Source: an uncultured Bacilli bacterium
GTDB taxonomy: Bacteria; Bacillota_I; Bacilli_A; RF39; UBA660
Assembly (NCBI GenBank): GCA_947598455.1
Contig: CANQFI010000056.1
Span: forward strand, 1-10,407
Direction of reading: 5' to 3'
DNA: 10,407 nt
Shown here one piece after another: positions 1 to 5,796 of the stretch. The translations under genes and the position numbers were made by a program. The notes below the pieces were generated by a model. That model saw only the letters and a list, made by a program, of their open reading frames with translations. It was not told the DNA's origin and ran no database searches. Position 1 is the first letter of the stretch, and every line of letters begins with the position of its first letter.

Positions 1-1
1 A

Positions 2-112
2 ACTAATGAAGAAATTGTAAGTAAAATAACAAAAAATTATGACATTATAATAAGTGAAGATTTAAGCATTAAAAAAAATAGATATTATTATGTAAATTCT
101 AATTTTGCGTAA
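2..112 (+). CDS. 3' end of an unidentified gene (partial)
   Basis: The reading frame is open from the window edge to a TAA at 110-112 and gives 36 residues, beginning TNEEIVSKIT and ending YYYVNSNFA. It has normal low-GC coding character (Lys, Ile, Asn, Tyr rich; a hydrophobic stretch DIIIS followed by a charged stretch). The next gene has its own promoter just downstream, which fits a gene ending here. No family can be recognised from so short a tail. It could also be a chance open frame, although its end sits well in front of the downstream promoter. Confidence 0.5.
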   Translation, partial: TNEEIVSKITKNYDIIISEDLSIKKNRYYYVNSNFA

Positions 113-123
113 TATTTATTTTA

Positions 124-152
124 TTGCTTTTAATATTTTTAAATGTTACAAT
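124..152 (+). promoter_or_regulatory. Sigma-A type promoter for the surface-protein gene
   Basis: A -35-like TTGCTT (124-129) is followed 17 nt later by TACAAT (147-152). The -10 box is preceded by TG plus one base (144-146), an extended -10. Transcription would begin near 159, leaving a leader of about 25 nt with AGGAGA at 167-172 before the ATG at 185. Only the TTG of the -35 fits the consensus; the extended -10 is the stronger element. Confidence 0.55.
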
Positions 153-184
153 AATGTCAATAGAATAGGAGAAGTATATAAATT

Positions 185-1633
185 ATGAAAAAATATTTTA
201 AAAAGTATTTTAAACAAACGTTTTTAATACTATTATGTTTAATGTTTGTTTCATCGCTTATTTTTGTTAATGCTATTACAACAAAAATATTTGAAACAGA
301 TGCTATAAAAGGAATTAGAACAGCTCATTATCAACAATCACACAATTTAGTTTATAAAGATGGCTTTATAATAGTTGATGAAGATGTTTCAAGAAAAAAT
401 TTTACTATTAGATATCTTGATAAAGAAGGTAAAGAATTAAACAAAAAAGAATTTACCAATAAATATACTACTATTATTGAAACAGATGGTGAGTATTTAT
501 ATTTAGATGTTTCAGATATTCCCCAAAGTGTTGAAAAAATGTCAACCACAACTGCTATAACTAGTCTAGTTAAATTAAATGAAAATCTTGAAGAGGTTGG
601 TAAAGTAAATTTAGATGGATTAGGTGGTGCTTTCTATGATCCATTTTATTTAACAAATGTACAAGGACCAGAAAATAAATTCCTTGATTCAATTAATACT
701 ATAACAGGTAGATATAATTTCTTTCACTTTAATGATGATGGCAGTATTTTAGTTTATACAGATGAAGAGTATTCATATTTTGATGCATCAGATGAACTAA
801 GAAAATGTGAAGAAGAAACTGATGGATCTGGAAAATGCCAATCCTATGATTATTATGAAGATAAAAATGGTGTAAAATATGGCAACAAATTTTTATTAAT
901 AAACAAAGAGTTTAATAACGTTGAGTACATTGATCCTACTACTGAACAAAGAAAATTATTTAATAATCATGATAATGAAACAGAGAAAAAAGATGATTAT
1001 GAAAAATTATGGTATTCAGTAAGTCAAAAAGATAATTATACCTTAAAAGCTGGTTTATACTATGGTGGACCAAACTTTTATGCTTATGAATATGATTGGT
1101 ATTATGAAGATGAAGAAGATCATGTAGATCCAGAAGCTCTTTTAACACTATATGATGGCAAAAATGAAAAATTCACTATTCAAACTAAAGATTATGAAAG
1201 ATTCTATAGTGGAGCAATAATGGACGATTATATTGTTGTATATGCTCAAAAAGATTACGATTATAAGTTAGACACACTTGTTAATGATATTTTAGTCTAT
1301 GATTTTGATGGTAATTTAGTTGATAAAATAACTGATATGACATCATATAATCAATTAAAAGTTGAAGGTAATGGATTTATCACTTCAGGAATGTATGCTG
1401 AAGGATGTAAGAGCTATGCATCATCTACCGAAGGAAGACCTGATCAAGATACTCCTGAAGATAATGCTTGTGATACTGAACTTAGACATGTATATTATAA
1501 ATATAAAACACCAGAAGATAAAGTAATACCTCCAGATACAGCTGATATATCATTAATACTATTAGTAGTATTTGGTACTGGAGTTATTGCAGCATTAATT
1601 ATAGGTCTTAAGAAATATAATTTTATAAAATAA
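185..1633 (+). CDS. Secreted, C-terminally anchored surface protein with a divergent sortase-type tail
   Basis: This 482-residue protein has a clear export signal: a Lys-rich start (residues 1-10), a hydrophobic core (11-28) and a plausible signal peptidase site after VNA (28-30). The ectodomain (about 31-445) is rich in Asp, Glu and Tyr. Several short strand-like runs follow DG/DD turns (DGEYLYLDVS near 101, DDGSILVYTD near 184, MDDYIVVYAQ near 346), suggesting a beta-rich, perhaps propeller-like fold; this is inference. Two cysteine pairs lie in acidic loops (C208/C218 and C408/C429). The C-terminus has PPDTA at 449-453, a hydrophobic segment (455-475) and KKYNFIK, the architecture of a sortase signal but with P for L and A for G. 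If no sortase reads it, the tail would be a membrane anchor. AGGAGA lies 12 nt before the ATG. All nine Arg codons are AGA, unlike the downstream genes. I do not recognise the family; the ligand or role is unknown. Confidence 0.8.
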   Translation: MKKYFKKYFKQTFLILLCLMFVSSLIFVNAITTKIFETDAIKGIRTAHYQQSHNLVYKDGFIIVDEDVSRKNFTIRYLDKEGKELNKKEFTNKYTTIIETDGEYLYLDVSDIPQSVEKMSTTTAITSLVKLNENLEEVGKVNLDGLGGAFYDPFYLTNVQGPENKFLDSINTITGRYNFFHFNDDGSILVYTDEEYSYFDASDELRKCEEETDGSGKCQSYDYYEDKNGVKYGNKFLLINKEFNNVEYIDPTTEQRKLFNNHDNETEKKDDYEKLWYSVSQKDNYTLKAGLYYGGPNFYAYEYDWYYEDEEDHVDPEALLTLYDGKNEKFTIQTKDYERFYSGAIMDDYIVVYAQKDYDYKLDTLVNDILVYDFDGNLVDKITDMTSYNQLKVEGNGFITSGMYAEGCKSYASSTEGRPDQDTPEDNACDTELRHVYYKYKTPEDKVIPPDTADISLILLVVFGTGVIAALIIGLKKYNFIK

Positions 1634-1654
1634 AAGAAAAGCAAAATTAAATTG

Positions 1655-1679
1655 TGAACTTGTCAATAAAAAGTAGACA
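1655..1679. repeat. Surviving IS3-family terminal inverted repeat
   Basis: The 25-bp segment begins TGAACTTGTC and ends AAAGTAGACA. This is the usual form of an IS3/IS150-group end: outer TG, then ACT, then an A-run followed by GTxGACA. It lies just beyond the C-terminal end of the transposase remnant, where the right end of the element should be, with outer tip at 1655. No matching inverted copy occurs upstream of the transposase remnant, so the other end has been lost. Confidence 0.55.
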
Positions 1680-1691
1680 ATAAAAAAGAAT

Positions 1692-2123
1692 TTAATGAAA
1701 CCCTAGTTGAGTCCTATACTCAATTGGGGTTTTATATTTTAAAACATAACTTGGTCTTAAATAATTATAATCATAAATAATTGCATTTATACAATATTCA
1801 ACATTTTCATAATTATCTTGATTAAAATATATATACATTTCCTTTTTTACCAACCGTTTTTTGATTCAATTATCGGATTTTCTATTGATGTTGATATTCT
1901 CGACATTGACCTTTTTATAGCATATCTTTATGTACTTGTAAAAGTGTAATTGATGAGTATATAATTCCTTGATCGCTGTGCATAATAGCTTCTTGAAATT
2001 CGTATCCTCTAGAGCTAATTTATGATTTAGAGGATTTACACAATGAAGAAAAGGTTTAACATTTGAACCAATAATTTCGCCATTAAACACATTTACATAA
2101 TATGTCCAATCATATTTTTTAGT
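1692..2123 (-). pseudogene. IS3-family transposase (OrfB, rve domain) remnant with at least three frame breaks
   Basis: Reading the minus strand, conserved IS3 OrfB pieces appear in order but in different frames. First is WTYYVNVFNGEIIG (about 2067-2108). Next, in another frame, is HSDQGIIYSS (about 1951-1980), containing the second catalytic Asp. Then, in a third frame, is SMSRISTSIENPIIES (about 1862-1909), containing the catalytic Glu. Finally, back in the first frame, comes KKEMYIYFNQDNYENVEY through YNYLRPSY to KTPIEYRTQLGFH and a TAA at 1692-1694. The first catalytic Asp (the TDxT motif) and everything upstream are gone. A 74-codon open frame at 1866-2090 crosses these pieces and is an artefact of the decay, not a gene. 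Confidence 0.85.
1701..1740 (+). terminator. Intrinsic terminator of the surface-protein gene, lying inside the IS remnant
   Basis: An 11-bp stem is formed by CCCTAGTTGAG (1701-1711) and CTCAATTGGGG (1719-1729), with two G-T wobbles and a 7-nt loop. It is followed by TTTTATATTTT. The stem lies in the region encoding the last residues of the dead transposase on the other strand. It is about 70 nt downstream of the surface-protein stop codon and is the only good hairpin plus T-run there. Confidence 0.65.
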
Positions 2124-2151
2124 TTAAAAATAATTAATAATTTGATATACT
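2123..2151 (+). promoter_or_regulatory. Promoter of the pyrophosphatase gene
   Basis: TTTAAA (2123-2128, four of six matches to TTGACA) lies 17 nt before TATACT (2146-2151), which is preceded by TGA (2143-2145), an extended -10. Transcription would start near 2158, giving a leader of about 20 nt that contains the AGGGG ribosome site at 2163-2167. The -35 sits exactly at the edge of the recognisable IS remnant. Confidence 0.6.
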
Positions 2152-2177
2152 TATCATGTAATAGGGGCGAGTGATAT

Positions 2178-3800
2178 ATGCAAACAATTTATATTTTCGG
2201 TCATAAAATGCCTGATACTGATACTGTTTGTGCTAGTATAAGTTTATCTTATTTAAAAAATAAACTAGGTTTAAATACTGAACCTCGTGTTTTAGGTACA
2301 TTAAATAAAGAAACAAAATTTGTCTTAGATTATTTTCATATTGATGAACCAGAGTTCTTAAATGATGTAAAAGTTCAAGTCCGTAATATGCATTATAATA
2401 AGGATGCAATGATTGAAGAACACATATCTATATATGAAGCTTATAAAAATATGGTTAAATATGAAGTAACAGGTTTCCCACTTATTAATAAACATCGTAA
2501 ATTAACAGGATATGTTAATATAAAAGAAATATCTAAGTTTTTAATAGATGGTGATATTACTTATTTAAATACTTCTTATGATAATATTTTAAATACTTTA
2601 AATGGTCAAGCAATTACAAAATTTGATGATGAAATAAAAGGTAATATCTTAGCCGCCGCTTATAAAAGTGAAACTTTTATTAATCGTGTTAAATTAGAAA
2701 AAGATAGTATCTTAATAGTTGGTGATCGTTATAAAATCTTAGAATATGCTATTCTGTCTGGTATTAAATTATTAATTTGTGTTAATAGTGATACTTTGCC
2801 AATTGACTTACTAAATTTGGCTCAAAAAAATAGAGTTAATGTTATAAGTGTTCCTTTAGGTATATATAAATGTGCTAATATGATTAAGTTATGTAATTAC
2901 ATAAATATGATTAATATAAATCCTAACCCTATAACCTTTAGTCCTGTTGATTATCGTGATGATTTTATAGATATAAGTAGTAAATTAGGTCATACTAACT
3001 ATCCTGTTGTAAATAAAAAAGGTATATGTGTTGGTATGATGCGTTTAGTAGATGCAAATAATTTTGAACGAAAACAAGTCATTTTAGTTGATCATAATCA
3101 ACAATCACAAAGTGTTGATGGTATTGAAGAAGCTTCTATCTTAGAAGTAATTGATCATCATAACTTAGGTACAATAGGTACATCTACTCCAATTAATTTC
3201 CGTAGTATGCCCGTTGGTTGTACTTGTACAATAATTTATCAATTATATAAAGAAGCTAATATACCTATCCCTAAAAATATTGCTGGTATTATGCTTTCAG
3301 CTATTTTATCAGATACTTTATTATTCAAATCTCCAACTACTACAAAGATAGATATTGAGATAGGTCATAAATTAGCTAGTATAGCAGAAGTAAATATAAA
3401 CGAATATGGTATGCAAATGTTTAAAGCTGCTTCTACAGTCAGTGAACTAAGTGTTTATGATATAATCCATTCTGATATGAAAACCTTTAAAAATGAGGAT
3501 TATACTATTGCAATAAGTCAAGTAATGACTTTAGATTTTGATGATATTCATAAACGTGAAAAAGAAGTTATAAATGAACTTAATCATATGTGTGATTATG
3601 GAAATCTTAAAGTAGCTTTATTATTTGTCACCGATGTTATTAAAAATGGTTCTTATCTATTCTATAATGAAACATGTCAAGAACTAATTGAAGATGCTTA
3701 TGGAATAGATAATATTTATCAAGGTATGTACTTTGATGGTGTAGTATCCCGTAAGAAACAAATGTTACCTCCATTATTAGAAATAGAAGATAGAAGATAA
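2178..3800 (+). CDS. ppaC: Family II manganese-dependent inorganic pyrophosphatase with CBS and DRTGG regulatory domains
   Basis: This enzyme hydrolyses inorganic pyrophosphate to two phosphates in the cytoplasm, pulling biosynthetic reactions forward. The DHH-family catalytic parts are visible: GHKMPDTD at residues 8-15 (His9, Asp13, Asp15), VDHN at 304-307, the DHH signature at 326-328, SD at 378-379, and the C-terminal DHHA2 domain with SRKKQ at 524-528. Between the first motif and the DHH part lies a regulatory insert of about 230 residues: a first CBS domain (about 72-125), a DRTGG-like segment (about 160-240) and a second CBS domain (about 245-297). The 540-residue length fits the CBS-DRTGG subclass rather than the short (about 310-residue) enzymes. 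In characterised members the insert binds adenine nucleotides and modulates activity. Met11 replaces the usual Asn of GHxNPDTD; the metal ligands are retained. AGGGG lies 10 nt before the ATG. It appears to be monocistronic. Confidence 0.93.
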   Translation: MQTIYIFGHKMPDTDTVCASISLSYLKNKLGLNTEPRVLGTLNKETKFVLDYFHIDEPEFLNDVKVQVRNMHYNKDAMIEEHISIYEAYKNMVKYEVTGFPLINKHRKLTGYVNIKEISKFLIDGDITYLNTSYDNILNTLNGQAITKFDDEIKGNILAAAYKSETFINRVKLEKDSILIVGDRYKILEYAILSGIKLLICVNSDTLPIDLLNLAQKNRVNVISVPLGIYKCANMIKLCNYINMININPNPITFSPVDYRDDFIDISSKLGHTNYPVVNKKGICVGMMRLVDANNFERKQVILVDHNQQSQSVDGIEEASILEVIDHHNLGTIGTSTPINFRSMPVGCTCTIIYQLYKEANIPIPKNIAGIMLSAILSDTLLFKSPTTTKIDIEIGHKLASIAEVNINEYGMQMFKAASTVSELSVYDIIHSDMKTFKNEDYTIAISQVMTLDFDDIHKREKEVINELNHMCDYGNLKVALLFVTDVIKNGSYLFYNETCQELIEDAYGIDNIYQGMYFDGVVSRKKQMLPPLLEIEDRR

Positions 3801-3812
3801 CTATCTTCTTTT
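3792..3812 (+). terminator. Weak hairpin overlapping the pyrophosphatase stop codon
   Basis: AGAAGAT (3792-3798) pairs perfectly with ATCTTCT (3803-3809) across a 4-nt loop and is followed by TTT. The stem is AT-rich and overlaps the TAA at 3798-3800. It is a plausible but weak terminator, and some read-through into the dehydrogenase gene is possible. Confidence 0.4.
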
Positions 3813-3826
3813 AAACTAAAATTTAA

Positions 3827-3855
3827 TTTATTAATTCTTGGTATTTTGGTAAAAT
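3827..3855 (+). promoter_or_regulatory. Promoter of the dehydrogenase/unknown-protein pair
   Basis: TAAAAT (3850-3855) preceded by TGG (3847-3849) forms an extended -10. The 17-nt-upstream hexamer TTTATT (3827-3832) matches the -35 consensus poorly. Transcription from about 3862 would begin almost at the ribosome site, leaving a leader of only about 11 nt before the ATG at 3873. Confidence 0.45.
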
Positions 3856-3861
3856 ATAAAT

Positions 3862-3867
3862 AGGTGA
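3862..3867 (+). promoter_or_regulatory. Ribosome binding site AGGTGA that decides the dehydrogenase start
   Basis: AGGTGA lies 5 nt before the ATG at 3873. An in-frame GTG at 3864 is part of this same site and so is an unlikely initiator. This places the start three codons downstream of the longest possible frame. Confidence 0.7.
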
Positions 3868-3872
3868 ATGAT

Positions 3873-4634
3873 ATGAAAGTATTAGTAACAGGAGCTAGTT
3901 CAGGTATTGGTAAAGATATGGCTATCTATCTAGGAAGTCTCGGCTATGATTTAATCCTAGTAAGTCGTGATGAAAATAGACTAAAAGAAACAGCTAGTAA
4001 AATTACTACCAATGTAACTATATATCCTACTGATTTAAGTGGTACCGATAATTGCTATAAATTATATGATAAATTTAAAGATGAAGATATTGATTTATTA
4101 GTTAATGGAGCCGGTTATGGTTTATTTGGTAATACTTGGGAAACTGATTTAAATAAAGAATTAAAAATGATCGATTTAAATATTAAAGGTCTTCATATAT
4201 TAACAAAGCTTTTCTTACAAGATATGGTTAAAAAAGATAAAGGTCATATCTTAAATATTGCTTCTTCAGCAGGCTTTTTAGCTGGTCCTGTTTTAAATAC
4301 TTATTATGCTACTAAAAATTATGTTGCTAAATGGACCATGGGTATTTATGAAGAACTACGTAAAGTAAAAAGTCATGTTCATATAAGCTGTTTATGTCCT
4401 GGACCAGTAAATACCAACTTTAATAAAGTAGCTGGTGGCTCATTTAATCTAAAAGGCTTAAGTAGTGAATATGTAGCTAAATATGGTATAGATAAATGCT
4501 TAAAAAATAAATTAATAATTATTCCTGGTCTTACAGTTAGATTAGGGGTCTTCTTTAATAGATTTTTACCATATAAACTATCATTAAGGATTGTTTATCA
4601 TATCCAAAATAAAAAATGTAAAAGGAATGGTTAA
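3873..4634 (+). CDS. Short-chain dehydrogenase/reductase (classical SDR)
   Basis: This predicted soluble NAD(P)(H)-dependent oxidoreductase has 253 residues, the usual size for classical SDRs. Visible motifs are the Rossmann TGASSGIG loop (residues 6-13), NGAG (78-81), the active-site Asn in DLNIKG (N103), the catalytic Ser in NIASSAG (131/132), the YxxxK pair (Y144, K148), and CPGPVNT (175-181) after the active site. Ser31-Arg32 after the second strand (VSRD) favours NADP(H) over NAD(H). The sequence resembles the broad YqjQ/DltE-like SDR group, whose substrates are mostly unknown, so no substrate is assigned. The C-terminus (about 219-253) is basic and hydrophobic, with a possible membrane-associating stretch around GLTVRLGVFFNRFLP. 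It shares a promoter with the following gene, which starts 2 nt after this stop. Confidence 0.88.
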   Translation: MKVLVTGASSGIGKDMAIYLGSLGYDLILVSRDENRLKETASKITTNVTIYPTDLSGTDNCYKLYDKFKDEDIDLLVNGAGYGLFGNTWETDLNKELKMIDLNIKGLHILTKLFLQDMVKKDKGHILNIASSAGFLAGPVLNTYYATKNYVAKWTMGIYEELRKVKSHVHISCLCPGPVNTNFNKVAGGSFNLKGLSSEYVAKYGIDKCLKNKLIIIPGLTVRLGVFFNRFLPYKLSLRIVYHIQNKKCKRNG

Positions 4635-4636
4635 TA

Positions 4637-5293
4637 ATGTTTGGATATATGTTAAAAAATTTACCAGCTAAATATGTATTTGCTGGTTATAGTATTCGCA
4701 AAAGTTATACTATCATGACTAGTGTCATAAATGGTCGAGTTGTTTATGATATCTTTTTATATACCTATATTGATAATTATCTTTCATTTTATCTTTTAAT
4801 GGAAAATGGTAAATATAAAAATGTTAATACTAATGAAGAAGTTCCTCTAGCAACTGCTGAAGATTTAATAAGTAAACATATTGCTCGTGGCAAACCAAAA
4901 GATGAAGATGAATATGAGACGGTTGATAAAGAAAAAATAGTCGGTGTTTTTGGTATTAGAAATATAGAGACTCTTGTCAAACAAGTTGATGAAAAAGCCA
5001 AAGAAAGTGAAAATATGGATGTAAGTTTAGAAGCTATGTTAGATATTAAAAGCCAATATATGGGAATGGAAATAATTGGTACTATCAATCGTTTTAATTC
5101 TTTACTTAAATATCCAAAAGGCGTTATTACTATTCCTGCTATCAAAAATAGTATAGATGATCCATATGAATCTATAATAGGTGATGAAATGGACTTTTAT
5201 GATTTAGTAACAAATAAGAGCTCAGATGAAATAGTTGCCGAATTAAAAAGATTATCCGAACAATTAGATGGAATCGGTAATATAAAAAAATAA
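4637..5293 (+). CDS. Unrecognised 218-residue cytoplasmic protein
   Basis: I do not recognise a family. The protein has no signal peptide and no convincing membrane segment. Its N-terminal part (1-60) looks beta-strand rich with many aromatic residues (YVFAGYSI, YDIFLYTYIDNYLSFYLL). A charged linker follows (about 84-100, rich in Lys, Asp and Glu), then a mixed helical part (about 108-160) and a helical C-terminus (196-210). The ATG lies 2 nt beyond the dehydrogenase TAA, and AAAGGA (4622-4627) within the end of that gene provides the ribosome site, so the two are almost certainly cotranscribed and probably translationally coupled. That pairing is the only clue to its role. Coding character and Arg codon mixture match the neighbours. 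Confidence 0.8.
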   Translation: MFGYMLKNLPAKYVFAGYSIRKSYTIMTSVINGRVVYDIFLYTYIDNYLSFYLLMENGKYKNVNTNEEVPLATAEDLISKHIARGKPKDEDEYETVDKEKIVGVFGIRNIETLVKQVDEKAKESENMDVSLEAMLDIKSQYMGMEIIGTINRFNSLLKYPKGVITIPAIKNSIDDPYESIIGDEMDFYDLVTNKSSDEIVAELKRLSEQLDGIGNIKK

Positions 5294-5299
5294 CCAAAT

Positions 5300-5329
5300 A
5301 ATAAAGACACTAATTAAGGTCTTTATTTT
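5300..5329. terminator. Hairpin between convergent genes, possibly bidirectional
   Basis: AATAAAGAC (5300-5308) pairs with GTCTTTATT (5319-5327) around a 10-nt loop. It follows the plus-strand stop at 5293 by 6 nt and overlaps the last codons and stop (5310-5312) of the minus-strand regulator. U-rich bases follow on both strands (TT on plus, TTATTATTT on minus) but are short, so termination strength is uncertain. Confidence 0.5.
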
Positions 5330-5645
5330 CAACAGCATTACTATACCATATTAAATCTTGTCTTTGTAATTTATTTAATCTTGCATAATTATTTAATAAT
5401 TCTGTTAATTGATTATCTACAATATTATTCATAACATCATTTAAAGGAGCATCATTATTTGTTCTACCTAACAAATAATCAGTTGTTGTATTTAAAAAGT
5501 CTGCTATCTTAATAAGTTTTTCCATTTTAGGTTCAGCTTTACCTGATTCATAAGCACTAATTGTTTCCTGTGAAACTTCTGCTGCAATACTTAATCTAAT
5601 TTGCGTAATATTTCTTTTTTTTCTAAGTTCTTTAATTCTATTCAT
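5310..5645 (-). CDS. XRE/Cro-C1-type helix-turn-helix transcriptional regulator
   Basis: This 111-residue protein has an N-terminal HTH_3 DNA-binding domain (about residues 4-60). It shows the typical run of this family: IKELRKKRNITQ, then AAEVSQETISAYESGKAEPKM, then IADFLNTTTDYLLG. The C-terminal 50 residues are polar and probably helical, perhaps for dimerisation; there is no peptidase domain or recognisable ligand domain. The start is set at 5645 because AAAGGA lies 9 nt upstream on the minus strand. A longer frame to 5708 would add 21 low-complexity residues and lacks a better ribosome site. It is divergent from the radical SAM operon, so autoregulation and control of that operon are plausible but not shown. 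Such small stand-alone regulators are common on chromosomes and in prophage remnants; no prophage genes flank it. Confidence 0.88.
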   Translation of the reverse strand: MNRIKELRKKRNITQIRLSIAAEVSQETISAYESGKAEPKMEKLIKIADFLNTTTDYLLGRTNNDAPLNDVMNNIVDNQLTELLNNYARLNKLQRQDLIWYSNAVENKDLN

Positions 5646-5751
5646 AAAATTCATTCCTTTTATTAATTTAATTTTATAGAAATTGTTTATAAAATTTAGT
5701 AATATCATTTGTATAAAAATATTTATAAAATTTATAATAACTAATTTAATA

Positions 5752-5780
5752 TTTTATTACGAACAATTATTTGATATAAT
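5752..5780 (+). promoter_or_regulatory. Promoter of the radical SAM / uvrA operon
   Basis: A perfect TATAAT (5775-5780) is preceded by TGA (5772-5774), giving an extended -10. The hexamer 17 nt upstream (TTTTAT, 5752-5757) is a poor -35. Start of transcription near 5787 would coincide with GGTG (5787-5790), the only ribosome-site-like sequence before the ATG at 5797, so the leader would be about 10 nt. Confidence 0.6.
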
Positions 5781-5796
5781 GATTTTGGTGTTAAAA

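Larger units (their letters stand above)
1655..2123 (-). mobile_element. Degenerate, 5'-truncated IS3-family insertion sequence
   Basis: This accounts for most of the 544-base gap between the surface-protein gene and the pyrophosphatase gene. The element consists of one terminal repeat (1655-1679) and the C-terminal half of an IS3-family transposase on the minus strand (1692-2123). OrfA, the N-terminal part of OrfB and the left repeat are missing. Because the reading frame is broken several times, the element cannot transpose by itself. Its truncated edge abuts the pyrophosphatase promoter at 2123. Confidence 0.8.

Noticed and set aside
352..1148. Minus-strand open frames inside the surface-protein gene (352-549 and 960-1148)
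   Set aside because: They are antisense shadows of a strong coding frame, with no ribosome sites and no recognisable protein features. Similar shadows at 4789-5145, 6964-7164 and 9573-9788 were dropped for the same reason.
1866..2090. A 74-codon open frame on the minus strand
   Set aside because: It runs through the frameshifted transposase remnant. The conserved motifs HSDQG and SMSR lie in other frames across it, so it is an artefact of pseudogene decay.
3864..3866. GTG as the dehydrogenase start
   Set aside because: The GTG is part of the AGGTGA ribosome site that serves the ATG at 3873.
5646..5708. 21-residue N-terminal extension of the XRE regulator
   Set aside because: AAAGGA lies at the right distance from the ATG at 5645, and the HTH domain begins right after it. 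The extension is AT-rich spacer sequence.
5686..5734. Exact 13-bp direct repeat TTTATAAAATTTA (5686-5698 and 5722-5734) as a possible regulator operator
   Set aside because: The spacer is nearly all A and T. By rough estimate an exact 13-mer repeat of A/T bases within about 150 bp is expected about once by chance, so it carries little weight alone.
5683..5796. 38-residue N-terminal extension of the radical SAM protein
   Set aside because: It translates through the promoter (-10 at 5775-5780), is low complexity, and would displace the CxxxCxxC motif from its usual near-N-terminal position. The ATG at 5797 fits better.
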